Part shown: piece by piece, positions 38,042 through 46,114 of the stretch | Numbering within the stretch: the first letter of the stretch is position 1 | Layout of the letters: every line of letters begins with the position of its first letter | Source: Streptomyces sp. BK340 | GTDB taxonomy: Bacteria; Actinomycetota; Actinomycetes; Streptomycetales; Streptomycetaceae | Reading direction: 5' to 3' | Assembly: GCF_007827595.1 (NCBI RefSeq) | Contig: NZ_VISR01000007.1 | Coordinates: 1 to 64,000, forward strand | DNA: 64,000 nucleotides | Notes under the pieces: model-generated | Databases searched by the model: none | What the model was told of the DNA's origin: nothing | What the model saw: the letters and a program-made list of their open reading frames with translations, nothing else | Translations under genes and position numbers: made by a program

Positions 38042-38644
38042 ATGGTCTCCGAGCACTCCGACGCCGCCGGCGACATGACCGCCCTGGCGCTGAAGATACT
38101 GGTCGCCGGCGGCTTCGGTGTCGGCAAGACGACCCTCGTCGGGGCCGTCAGCGAGATCCGCCCACTGCGCACCGAGGAACTGCTCAGCGAAGCCGGCCAG
38201 CTCGTGGACGACACCGACGGTGTGGACCAGAAGGTCACCACGACCGTCGCGATGGACTTCGGGCGCATCACCATCCGCTCCGGCCTCTCCCTGTACCTCT
38301 TCGGCACACCGGGGCAGGACCGCTTCTGGTTCCTGTGGGACGAACTGGCACAGGGAGCCCTCGGTGCCGTGGTCCTCGCCGACACCCGCCGCCTGGAGGA
38401 CTGCTTCCCGGCCGTCGACTACTTCGAGCACCGGCACATCCCGTTCGTCGTGGCCGTCAACTGCTTCGCCGGAGCGCGCAGCTACGGCGCCCACGACGTC
38501 TCCCGGGCGCTGGACCTGGACCGGGGAACCCCCGTGGTCCTGTGCGACGCGCGCGACCGGGACTCCGGCAAGGAGGTGCTGATCCGCCTCGTCGAGTACG
38601 CCGGGCGGATGCACACCGCCCGGCTCCTCGACTCCGTGGGCTGA
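38042..38644 (+). CDS. Conservon small GTPase (CvnD type)
   Basis: A 200-residue Ras-like ATP/GTP-binding protein. P-loop GGFGVGKTT (about 22-30), switch/G3 region FGTPGQDRFWF, and in place of NKxD the CvnD form VNCFAGARSYG. G5-like LCDARDRDS follows. It should cycle on the membrane or cytoplasm with the roadblock protein. ATG 38042 is preceded by GAGAGAAG; ATG 38039 is equally possible. It ends 3 bp before the convergent PPOX gene's stop. Confidence 0.93.
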   Translation: MVSEHSDAAGDMTALALKILVAGGFGVGKTTLVGAVSEIRPLRTEELLSEAGQLVDDTDGVDQKVTTTVAMDFGRITIRSGLSLYLFGTPGQDRFWFLWDELAQGALGAVVLADTRRLEDCFPAVDYFEHRHIPFVVAVNCFAGARSYGAHDVSRALDLDRGTPVVLCDARDRDSGKEVLIRLVEYAGRMHTARLLDSVG

Positions 38645-38647
38645 GCC

Positions 38648-39076
38648 TCAGCCGGTCAGATCCTTCAGCGCCACCACCTTTTCCACGGCTACCCGGACCA
38701 GCAGCTCGCCGGGGACTCCGTTGCGGGCGCCGAACTCCTCCGCGTGCTCCTCACCCACGTACCGGGCGGCGATGCGGGTGGCCCAAAGACGCAACTCGTC
38801 GAGTTCCTCCGACAGCCGGGCGCGCCCGTGCAGCACCACGAAGTGAAACGGCGGCCGCTCGTCGTCCACGCAGAGGGCGATCCGTCCGTCACGGGCGAGA
38901 TTGCGCCCTTTCACAGTGTCCTTACCGGTGTTGAAGACCACGTCGTCCCCGTCGAGCAGGAACCAGACAGGGGCCACATGTGGGCTCCCATCGGCGCTGA
39001 CGGTGGACAGCTTGCCGGTTCGGGTGCCGTACGAGACGAACGCCCGCCATTCCTCATCGGTCATCTTCTGTGCCAT
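38648..39076 (-). CDS. PPOX-class (pyridoxamine-phosphate-oxidase-like) F420/FMN oxidoreductase
   Basis: A 142-residue split-barrel protein. LSTVSADGSPHVAPVWFLLD (about 24-43) is the conserved strand pair of F420- or FMN-binding PPOX proteins; FNTGKDTVKGRNLARDGRIA and VVLHGRARL follow. These are actinobacterial cytoplasmic reductases or heme oxygenase-like enzymes of varied substrate. It converges on the GTPase gene and is divergent from the solitary roadblock gene, so it is not part of the conservon. Confidence 0.85.
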   Translation of the reverse strand: MAQKMTDEEWRAFVSYGTRTGKLSTVSADGSPHVAPVWFLLDGDDVVFNTGKDTVKGRNLARDGRIALCVDDERPPFHFVVLHGRARLSEELDELRLWATRIAARYVGEEHAEEFGARNGVPGELLVRVAVEKVVALKDLTG

Positions 39077-39168
39077 ACGCCCATCCTGCTTGCCCGCGGG
39101 CCGGTCGTGGGGAAGGCTGGCGAACAGTTCCTCCAGCCAGGGGGAGACGTCACACGGGGAGACGGAAC

Positions 39169-39582
39169 ATGGCGCAGAACCAGGGACTCGGCTGGCTCCT
39201 GGACGATCTGACCGGGCGGGTGGACCATGTGCGGCACGCGCTGATCCTGTCCAACGACGGCCTGGTCACGGGAGCGAGTACCGGCCTTCGCCGCGAGGAC
39301 GCCGAGCATCTGGCCGCGGTCGCGTCCGGACTGCACAGCCTGGCGAAGGGATCGGGGCGCCACTTCGGCGCGGGCAGGGTGCGGCAGACGATGATCGAGT
39401 ACGACGACGCCGTGCTGTTCGTGACCGCCGCCGGTACCGGCAGCTGTCTGTGTGTGCTCAGCGGTGCCGAGGCCGACATCGGCCAGATCGCCTACGAGAT
39501 GACCCTGCTCGTCAACCGGGTCGGCGAACACCTCGGAGTGGATGCCCGGCATCCCGATCGCGCCCCACTGTCAGATCTCTGA
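39169..39582 (+). CDS. Second roadblock/LC7 (CvnB-like) protein, outside the operon
   Basis: A 137-residue roadblock protein closely similar to the conservon copy at 36976: LGWLLDDLTGRVDHVRHALI, LSNDGLVTGAS, DAEHLAAVASGLHSLAKG and HFGAGRVRQTMIEYDDAVLF. It has its own GGGGAGACGGA site and stands alone after the convergent PPOX gene, with no kinase, DUF742 or GTPase partner nearby. It may compete with, or replace, the conservon roadblock partner, or bind another GTPase elsewhere. Confidence 0.92.
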   Translation: MAQNQGLGWLLDDLTGRVDHVRHALILSNDGLVTGASTGLRREDAEHLAAVASGLHSLAKGSGRHFGAGRVRQTMIEYDDAVLFVTAAGTGSCLCVLSGAEADIGQIAYEMTLLVNRVGEHLGVDARHPDRAPLSDL

Positions 39583-39704
39583 CCTGCGTCTTCGTCTCGC
39601 GCCGTGGAGTTGTCCACAGGCCCGCCACGATGCGCGCCGATCCGGCTACGGTGTGTGCACGGCGAACGCACAGGGCGTGAGCCACTCCACGGGGGAGTAC
39701 GACC

Positions 39705-40634
39705 ATGTCGGGAAGCACCTTCGTCCCCGCCCGCACCGTCACCTGCACGCGGAGCCGAGCGGCTCGTGAACTGGGGCTCAGGCGCCGCGAGTTCGACTTC
39801 GCCATCCATCTCGGCCGCATCCGGACCGTGCCCGACGAGGGCGGAGGCGGAGGTCGCCGGGTCGAGAGGACCGAGATCGACCGGCTGCGCACCCAGGACG
39901 GCTTTCCCGACACGCTCCGTGAGCGCCTGCGCCTCGTGGGTACGGCGGAGGGTGCCGCGCTCATGGACATCCCCGCGGGCAGGTTCACTCGTCTCGCCCG
40001 ACTGGGGCTGCTGGTGCCCGTGCGCTTCTATCTGAACCGCTATCGAGCCGTGGTCTGGCTCTATCTGGCAGAGGAACTGCGGCAGTTCACGGCCGGGGCG
40101 GAGAACGCACACCTGCTCAGGGGGCGTACGCCCGAGAGCCTGAGGGGCCAACTGGCGGCCGGTGTCGACCTTCGGGCCCGCAACTGGCGGGGGCGGCAAC
40201 TCGGTTTTCTGACGAGGCAGTCCGAGGGCTCCTGGGCGCGCGCCGGGGTGGTGGCGGCCTTCCTTCCGCCCGCCGACGTCGCGGACGTGGTCAAGGACCC
40301 CTACGAGCGCGCCCAGCTGAACCGCTTCCGGCCCGCCCCGCTCGACCACGGAGCGCCGGGATCGCCTTCCGCGCATCTCGCGGAGCAGCTGATGACGGCG
40401 CAGGACCCGGACGAGATCGGCTGGCTGCGCAGCGACCTGGGGCACGCGGTGGAGCAGGCACGCACCCACGCACCGGCCCCGCGCCCGGCCGCACGGCACA
40501 CCACCGTGCCCCCGCCACGTTCGGCCCCGCCGACCACACCCGGGGACCACGGCTCCCGGCCGGAGCCGCCGCGACGGACCCGCGGACTGCGGGCGTGGCT
40601 CCGCCGCAGAAACCCCCGGCCCGCGGGCGTCTGA
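39705..40634 (+). CDS. Uncharacterised streptomycete protein, possible DNA-binding N-terminus
   Basis: 309 residues. The N-terminal half has two segments that look like excisionase-type or helix-turn-helix readings: SRAARELGLRRREFDFAIHL and AALMDIPAGRFTRLARLGLL, each followed by a short basic stretch. The middle holds FLNRYRAVVWLYLAEELRQF. The last 90 residues are Pro/Ala/Arg-rich and disordered, ending in RGLRAWLRRRNPRPAG. It may belong to DUF6397, but I am unsure. The 122 bp upstream include the probable promoter. Confidence 0.7.
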   Translation: MSGSTFVPARTVTCTRSRAARELGLRRREFDFAIHLGRIRTVPDEGGGGGRRVERTEIDRLRTQDGFPDTLRERLRLVGTAEGAALMDIPAGRFTRLARLGLLVPVRFYLNRYRAVVWLYLAEELRQFTAGAENAHLLRGRTPESLRGQLAAGVDLRARNWRGRQLGFLTRQSEGSWARAGVVAAFLPPADVADVVKDPYERAQLNRFRPAPLDHGAPGSPSAHLAEQLMTAQDPDEIGWLRSDLGHAVEQARTHAPAPRPAARHTTVPPPRSAPPTTPGDHGSRPEPPRRTRGLRAWLRRRNPRPAGV

Positions 40635-40644
40635 TCCGCCCGCG

Positions 40645-41511
40645 CTACAGGGCCCGGAACAGACCCTCCTGGACGACCGAGACGAGCAGCCGCCCCTGCA
40701 GGTCGTAGATGCGCCCGCGGGCCAGACCGCGCCCGCCGGTGGCGATCGGGGACTCCTGGTCGTACAGGAACCACTCGTCCGCGCGGAACGGCCGGTGGAA
40801 CCACATGGCGTGGTCCAGCGAGGCCATGTCGAAGTGCCGAGCGGCCCACAGGGGTTCGATCGGGATGCGGACCGCGTCCAGAAGGGTCATGTCGCTGGCG
40901 TAGGTCAGCGCGCACGTGTGCACCAGCGGGTCGTCACCGAGCGGGCCGACCGCGCGCATCCACACGGCGCTGCGCGGCTCGCTCCCTTCGATCTCCTCGG
41001 CGTGCCAGCGCAGCCGGTCGACGTAACGGATGTCGAACGGCTGGCGGCGCGCCATCCGCTCCAACTGCTCAGGCAGCGCGCCCAGATGCTTGCGGATCTC
41101 CTCGGTCACCGTCGGCAGGGATTCCGGGTCCGGCACCTCACGGACCGGTGGCAGCTGGTGCTCGAACGGTCCTTCCTCAGGCTTGTGAAAGGAGGCGGTC
41201 AGATTGAAGATCGTGCGGCCCTGCTGCACGGCCGTGACCCGGCGCGTCGTGAACGACCGGCCGTCGCGGACCCGTTCCACCTGGTACACGATGGGCACCC
41301 CTGGCCGGCCCGGGCGCAGGAAGTACGCGTGCAGCGAGTGCACCGGGCGTTCGCCGTCCGTGGTGCGCCCGGCGGCTACCAGCGCCTGGCCCGCCACCTG
41401 GCCGCCGAAGACCCGCTGCAGGGACTCCTGCGGGCTTCGGCCACGGAAGATGTTGACCTCGATCTGCTCCAGGTCGAGCAGATCGACCAGTCTCTCGGCC
41501 GGGTTCGTCAT
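40645..41511 (-). CDS. tesB: Acyl-CoA thioesterase II (TesB type)
   Basis: Hydrolyses acyl-CoA to free acid and CoA in the cytoplasm. 288 residues, usual double hot-dog length. FGGQVAGQALVAAGRTT and SLHAYFLRPGRPGVPIVYQV mark the first fold, and ASLDHAMWFHRPFRADEWFL with the catalytic Asp region marks the second. ATG 41511 was chosen with GGAGATT about 7 bases upstream. It follows the DUF3516 helicase gene by 19 bp on the same strand, so both may be one transcript. Confidence 0.93.
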   Translation of the reverse strand: MTNPAERLVDLLDLEQIEVNIFRGRSPQESLQRVFGGQVAGQALVAAGRTTDGERPVHSLHAYFLRPGRPGVPIVYQVERVRDGRSFTTRRVTAVQQGRTIFNLTASFHKPEEGPFEHQLPPVREVPDPESLPTVTEEIRKHLGALPEQLERMARRQPFDIRYVDRLRWHAEEIEGSEPRSAVWMRAVGPLGDDPLVHTCALTYASDMTLLDAVRIPIEPLWAARHFDMASLDHAMWFHRPFRADEWFLYDQESPIATGGRGLARGRIYDLQGRLLVSVVQEGLFRAL

Positions 41512-41530
41512 CGGTGGGAATCTCCTGTGG

Positions 41531-44044
41531 TCAGAGCTGGCCGACATCGGTGACGCGCACGACGGCTCGGCCCTCGGCGTCGGAGGCGGCCAGGTCGATC
41601 TTCGCGCTGATGCCCCAGTCGTGGTCGCCGTTCGGGTCGTCGAAGATCTGACGGACGCGCCAGAGACCGTTCTCCGGCTCCTCCTTGATGACCAGGAGCT
41701 TGGGGCCGCGGGCGTCGGGGCCGGTGCCGAGGTCCTCGTACTCGTCCCAGTACTTGTCCATCGCCTCGCCCCACGCCTCCGCGTCCCAGCCGGCCTCGGC
41801 GTCCATCTCGCCCAGATCGTCGACCTGGTCGAGGGCGGCCAGCTCCACGCGGCGGAACATGGCGTTGCGGACCAGGACCCGGAAGGCGCGGGCGTTGGTC
41901 GTGACCGGCTTGACCTCGTCGGCCTTCTCCTGGGCCTGCTCGGCGGTCATCTCCTCGGGGTTGGCCAGCTGCTCCCACTCGTCGAGCAGGCTGGAGTCCA
42001 CCTGGCGCACCATCTCGCCGAGCCACTCGATCAGGTCCTGGAGATCCTCGGACTTCAGGTCGTCCGGGATGGTGTGGTCGAGGGTCTTGTAGGCGCTGGC
42101 GAGGTAGCGCAGCACGATGCCCTCGGTGCGGGCCAGCTCGTAGAAGGACACCAGCTCGGTGAAGGACATCGCCCGCTCGTACATGTCCCGGATGACGGAC
42201 TTGGGCGACAGCGGGTGGTCGCCGACCCACGGGTGGCTCTTGCGGTAGGTGTTGTACGCGTGGAAGAGCAGCTCTTCCAGCGGTTTCGGGTACGAGATGT
42301 CCTGGAGACGCTCCATGCGCTCCTCGTACTCGACACCGTCGGCCTTCATCGCGGCCACGGCCTCGCCGCGCGCCTTGTTCTGCTGGGCGACGAGGATCTG
42401 CCGGGGGTCGTCCAGCGTGGACTCGACCACGGACACCATGTCGAGGGCGTACGACGGCGAATCGGGGTCGAGCAGTTCGAAGGAGGCGAGCGCGAACGTG
42501 GACAGCGGCTGGTTGAGGGCGAAGTCCTGCTGGAGGTCGACCGTGAGCCGCACGATGCGGCCCTCGGCGTCCGGCTTGTCGAGCTTCTCCACGATCCCGC
42601 CGTCCAGCAGCGAGCGATAGATCGCGATCGCCCGCCGGATGTGCCGCAGCTGCTGCCTGCGCGGCTCGTGGTTGTCCTCCAGGAGGTGGCGCATCGCCTC
42701 GAAGGCGTTGCCGGGGCGGGCGATCACGGACAGCAGCATCGTGTGGGTCACCCGGAACCGCGAGGTGAGCGGCTCGGGTTCGGACGCGATCAGCTTCTCG
42801 AAGGTGTTCTCCGTCCAGCCGACGAAGCCCTCCGGTGCCTTCTTGCGCACCACCTTGCGGCGCTTCTTCGGATCGTCACCGGCCTTGGCGAGGGCCTTCT
42901 CGTTCTCGATGACGTGCTCGGGTGCCTGGGCCACGACGAGTCCCGCCGTGTCGAAACCGGCCCGGCCGGCCCGGCCGGCGATCTGGTGGAACTCGCGGGC
43001 CCGCAGCGTGCGCACCCGGCTGCCGTCGTACTTGGTCAGCGCGGTGAACAGCACCGTCCGGATGGGCACGTTGACACCCACGCCGAGCGTGTCCGTGCCG
43101 CAGATGACCTTGAGCAGGCCGGCCTGGGCGAGCTTCTCCACCAGGCGCCGGTACTTGGGCAGCATGCCGGCGTGGTGGACGCCGATGCCGTGCCGGACGT
43201 AACGGGAGAGGTTGCGTCCGAACTTGGTGGTGAAACGGAAGTTGCCGATCAGCTCGGCGATCTGGTCCTTCTCCTCGCGCGAGCACATGTTGATGCTCAT
43301 CAGCGCCTGCGCCCGCTCCACGGCCTGCGCCTGGGTGAAGTGGACGATGTACACGGGGGCCTGCTTGCTCTCCAGCAGGTCGGTGAGCGTCTCGGTGAGC
43401 GGGGTGAGCTGGTACTCGTAGGAGAGGGGCACCGGGCGGGTGGCCGAGCGGACCACCGCGGTGGGCCGGCCGGTCCGGCGGGCGAGGTCCTTCTCGAAGA
43501 ACGACACATCACCCAAAGTGGCCGACATCAGGATGAACTGCGCCTGCGGGAGCTCCAGCAACGGGATCTGCCAGGCCCAGCCGCGGTCACCCTCCGCGTA
43601 GAAGTGGAACTCGTCCATCACGACCTGGCCGACGTCCGCGTTCTTGCCGTCGCGCAGCGCGATCGACGCCAGCACCTCCGCGGTGCAGCAGATCACGGGC
43701 GCGTCGGCGTTCACGGAGGCGTCGCCGGTGAGCATACCGACGTTCTCGGTCCCGAAGAGCTTGCACAGCTCGAAGAACTTCTCCGACACCAGCGCCTTGA
43801 TCGGAGCCGTGTAGAAGGTGACCTCGTCCCGGGCCAGCGCGGCGAAGTGCGCGCCCGCAGCGATCATGCTCTTGCCGGAGCCGGTGGGCGTCGAGACGAT
43901 CACGTTCGCCCCGGAGACCGCCTCGATCAGCGCCTCCTCCTGGTGGGGGTAGAGCGTGAGACCGCGCTCCAGCGCCCACGACTCGAAGGCTTCGTACAGG
44001 GCGTCGGGGTCGGCGGTCGGCGGCAGCTGATCGATGAGGGTCAC
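41531..44044 (-). CDS. Ski2-like DEAD-box RNA helicase (DUF3516 type)
   Basis: An 837-residue helicase related to HelY and Ski2/Mtr4. ATP loop STPTGSGKS (about residue 48), motif II DEFHFY in place of DEVH, motif III SATLG, then IHHAGMLPKYR-like GVHHAGMLPKYRRLVEKL, GTDTLGVGVNVPIR and QIAGRAGRAGFD. The last 300 residues are the DUF3516 region. It probably unwinds RNA during decay. I start it at GTG 44044; the frame extends 20 codons further. It is followed by the thioesterase gene. Confidence 0.92.
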   Translation of the reverse strand: MTLIDQLPPTADPDALYEAFESWALERGLTLYPHQEEALIEAVSGANVIVSTPTGSGKSMIAAGAHFAALARDEVTFYTAPIKALVSEKFFELCKLFGTENVGMLTGDASVNADAPVICCTAEVLASIALRDGKNADVGQVVMDEFHFYAEGDRGWAWQIPLLELPQAQFILMSATLGDVSFFEKDLARRTGRPTAVVRSATRPVPLSYEYQLTPLTETLTDLLESKQAPVYIVHFTQAQAVERAQALMSINMCSREEKDQIAELIGNFRFTTKFGRNLSRYVRHGIGVHHAGMLPKYRRLVEKLAQAGLLKVICGTDTLGVGVNVPIRTVLFTALTKYDGSRVRTLRAREFHQIAGRAGRAGFDTAGLVVAQAPEHVIENEKALAKAGDDPKKRRKVVRKKAPEGFVGWTENTFEKLIASEPEPLTSRFRVTHTMLLSVIARPGNAFEAMRHLLEDNHEPRRQQLRHIRRAIAIYRSLLDGGIVEKLDKPDAEGRIVRLTVDLQQDFALNQPLSTFALASFELLDPDSPSYALDMVSVVESTLDDPRQILVAQQNKARGEAVAAMKADGVEYEERMERLQDISYPKPLEELLFHAYNTYRKSHPWVGDHPLSPKSVIRDMYERAMSFTELVSFYELARTEGIVLRYLASAYKTLDHTIPDDLKSEDLQDLIEWLGEMVRQVDSSLLDEWEQLANPEEMTAEQAQEKADEVKPVTTNARAFRVLVRNAMFRRVELAALDQVDDLGEMDAEAGWDAEAWGEAMDKYWDEYEDLGTGPDARGPKLLVIKEEPENGLWRVRQIFDDPNGDHDWGISAKIDLAASDAEGRAVVRVTDVGQL

Positions 44045-44189
44045 GCACCCATCTTGCCTGGCCTTCTCCCCGAGAGGGGAATCGGCTGCGAGTACGAAGA
44101 TCATGGCCGCTACGCTGTGTCGCCGACGGCGCGTCAGTGCGCTGGGTCAACTGGACAGCGGCACACGAGGAATGGGGCGGGAAGCGGCC

Positions 44190-44984
44190 ATGATGGGACC
44201 AGCACACTCACTGTCGGGGGCCGCGGCCTGGCTCGGCGTAGGAGCGGCGGCCGCCGCGGCCGGGCACCCGATGCCCTGGCCGGTCCTGCTCGTCGGTGCG
44301 CTGATCTGCGCCGGTGCGGCGCTCGCCCCGGACCTCGACCACAAGGCGGCCACCATCTCGCGGGCCTTCGGGCCCATCTCGCGATGGCTCTGCGAGATCG
44401 TGGACAAGTTGTCCTACACCGTCTACAAGTCGACCAGGAAGAAGGGCGACGCACGGCGCTCCGGCGGCCACCGCACACTCACACACACCTGGCTGTGGGC
44501 GGTCCTCATCGGCGCAGGCAGCTCCGCGGTGGCGATCGCCGGTGGCCGGTGGGCGGTGCTGGCCATCCTCTTCGTGCACATGGTCCTGGCGATCGAAGGT
44601 CTGCTGTGGCGGGCGGCCCGGGGCTCCAGCAGCGATGTCCTGGTCTGGCTGCTCGCGGCGACGAGCGCCTGGATCCTCGCGGGGATCCTGGACAAGCCGG
44701 GCAACGGCGCCGACTGGCTGTTCACCGCGCCGGGGCAGGGGTACCTGTGGCTGGGGCTGCCGATCGTGCTGGGCGCGCTGGTGCACGACATCGGGGACGC
44801 GCTGACGGTGTCCGGCTGTCCGATCCTGTGGCCGATTCCGGTCGGCCGCAAGCGCTGGTACCCGCTGGGGCCGCCGAAGGCGATGCGGTTCCGGGCCGGC
44901 AGCTGGGTCGAGCTGAAGGTGCTGATGCCGGTGTTCATGCTGCTCGGGGGAGTGGGCTGCGCCGCGGCCCTCAACGTGATCTGA
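44190..44984 (+). CDS. Membrane metal-dependent hydrolase of the YdjM/DUF457 type
   Basis: A 264-residue membrane protein. APDLDHKAATIS (about 46-57), GHRTLTHTWLW and HDIGDALTVSGCP carry the conserved His/Asp residues of the LexA-binding, inner-membrane YdjM family. About six membrane helices are seen, for example AVLAILFVHMVLAIEGLLW. ATG 44190 was chosen; upstream ATG 44172 has its ribosome site too close. It converges on rpmE2 through a shared hairpin. Confidence 0.85.
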   Translation: MMGPAHSLSGAAAWLGVGAAAAAAGHPMPWPVLLVGALICAGAALAPDLDHKAATISRAFGPISRWLCEIVDKLSYTVYKSTRKKGDARRSGGHRTLTHTWLWAVLIGAGSSAVAIAGGRWAVLAILFVHMVLAIEGLLWRAARGSSSDVLVWLLAATSAWILAGILDKPGNGADWLFTAPGQGYLWLGLPIVLGALVHDIGDALTVSGCPILWPIPVGRKRWYPLGPPKAMRFRAGSWVELKVLMPVFMLLGGVGCAAALNVI

Positions 44985-44999
44985 CGCTCCCGGCGTCAG
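44981..44999. terminator. Bidirectional hairpin between the YdjM-like gene and L31 gene
   Basis: Perfect 7-bp arms CTGACGC / GCGTCAG with a 5-base loop. The arms contain both stop codons, so it can end transcription from both sides. Confidence 0.7.
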
Positions 45000-45259
45000 C
45001 CCGCCTCGCCCGGCTCCGCCCCGCCGTACCGGCGCTCGAACCGGGCGATGCGGCCCTCGGTGTCCACCGTGCGGGCCTTGCCCGTGTAGAAGGGGTGGCT
45101 CTCGGAGGAGATCTCCACATCGATCACCGGGTAGGTCTCGCCGTCGTCCCACTCGATGGTCTGCTCGCTGCTCGCGGTGGACCGGGTGAGGAAGGCGTAG
45201 CCGGCGGCGCGGTCGCGGAAGACCACGGCGTGGTACTCGGGGTGCTTGTCCTGCTGCAT
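44996..45259 (-). CDS. rpmE2: Type B 50S ribosomal protein L31 (zinc-free form)
   Basis: An 87-residue ribosomal protein. HPEYHAVVFRDRAAGYAFLT at the N-terminus, ISSESHPFYTGKAR in the middle, and no Cys-x-x-Cys zinc site, so this is the zinc-independent paralogue. Such copies replace the zinc-binding L31 when zinc is scarce and are usually Zur-repressed, but I see no Zur-like palindrome in the 40 bases upstream. It follows the DUF5709 gene by 42 bp on the same strand. Confidence 0.95.
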   Translation of the reverse strand: MQQDKHPEYHAVVFRDRAAGYAFLTRSTASSEQTIEWDDGETYPVIDVEISSESHPFYTGKARTVDTEGRIARFERRYGGAEPGEAG

Positions 45260-45301
45260 GGCGGCTCCTCGCGCGGGGCGGTCGGGCAGGGGGCATCCTG
45301 C

Positions 45302-45769
45302 TCAGCCGGAGAGGGAGTCCTCGTCGACGATGTGCATCGCGGCCTCCTCGGCGGAGGCGGCCGCTCCGTCGATGCCGACATCGGTGGCGATGAGGGCGCT
45401 CTCCTCGTCCTCGTGGGCACCTTCGTCGGGGGCGACCAGACGGCCGGAGCGGCGCGCGCCGACCTCGTTGTCGAGGAGTTCGCCGTCGGCCTCGCAGTCG
45501 CCGATGCCGTCGCTGTCGGATGCGACCGCGTCCGGCAGTTCCTCGGCGAGCCGCTGGTCCAGCGTTTCCCCGGAGAGGCGCTCGCTCGCCGTCACCCCGC
45601 TGTGCTCCACCGCCCACGGCCGCTCCGGAGGGGACCAGCCGCGGTCCAGCGGGTCGTCGACGCCGTCGAAGTCCAGTGTGTCCTCGACGTCGAGCACGCC
45701 CGAGTCCTCCCGGACCTCCGAGGCATCGGGCTGGTAGACGTCGTCCCCCCATCCGTCGCCGCTGTCCAC
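45302..45769 (-). CDS. DUF5709 family acidic protein
   Basis: A 155-residue very acidic cytoplasmic protein with the family pattern DDVYQPDASEVREDSGVLDV, DTLDFDGVDDPLDRGWSPPE and ETLDQRLAEELPD, and a low-complexity C-terminal half. The function is unknown. I start it at GTG 45769, where GGAGG is 5 bases upstream; GTG 45775 would put the site directly against the start. It may be co-transcribed with rpmE2. Confidence 0.85.
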   Translation of the reverse strand: MDSGDGWGDDVYQPDASEVREDSGVLDVEDTLDFDGVDDPLDRGWSPPERPWAVEHSGVTASERLSGETLDQRLAEELPDAVASDSDGIGDCEADGELLDNEVGARRSGRLVAPDEGAHEDEESALIATDVGIDGAAASAEEAAMHIVDEDSLSG

Positions 45770-46114
45770 GGGCACCTCCAGGTGGTGAGGACGGCCTCGT
45801 GCCCCGGCGAGGGGCAGGGCGCCGCCGGCACGCTCGGCACGGGTTTCACGCGGCCGGAACCAAAGGGGTCCCAGCCGTTCCCCGAGCCGGTGCCGCTATC
45901 CAGCCTTCCACCCCTGATCGGCACTGCGCAACGGCACGGGCGGTGGCCTGTGGTCGCGTACCCCCGCCAGGCCCCGCCTCTCCGCTTCTCCCCGGGGTCA
46001 CCCACCCACCCCCGTCCGGCCCATGCGGTCACTGTCCGTGACACCGCGCGCCTGGCCGCCGTCCGTGGTGCCACGGACGCGGCGACACGATCCTCAGGCC
46101 CTGTCCACGAGCGC
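45770..46114. other. Intergenic region after the ABC exporter operon
   Basis: 345 bases with no gene that I can support. It contains the terminator hairpin at 46060-46079 next to the exporter and should hold the promoter of the DUF5709 gene at the other end. Confidence 0.6.
46060..46079 (-). terminator. Hairpin terminator of the ABC exporter operon
   Basis: Arms CGTCCGTG / CACGGACG with a 4-base loop, 36 bases beyond the stop of the exporter's second gene; flanking CGC and GGCG extend the pairing with a bulge. Confidence 0.65.

Noticed and set aside
33636..39582. Conservon block considered as a defence island because of GTPase and roadblock genes
   Set aside because: The gene set is the standard streptomycete signalling conservon; nothing toxin-, nuclease- or phage-related lies nearby.
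45302..45769. Acidic protein considered as a Pup-like or anti-restriction DNA mimic
   Set aside because: The segments match DUF5709; acidity alone does not support DNA mimicry.
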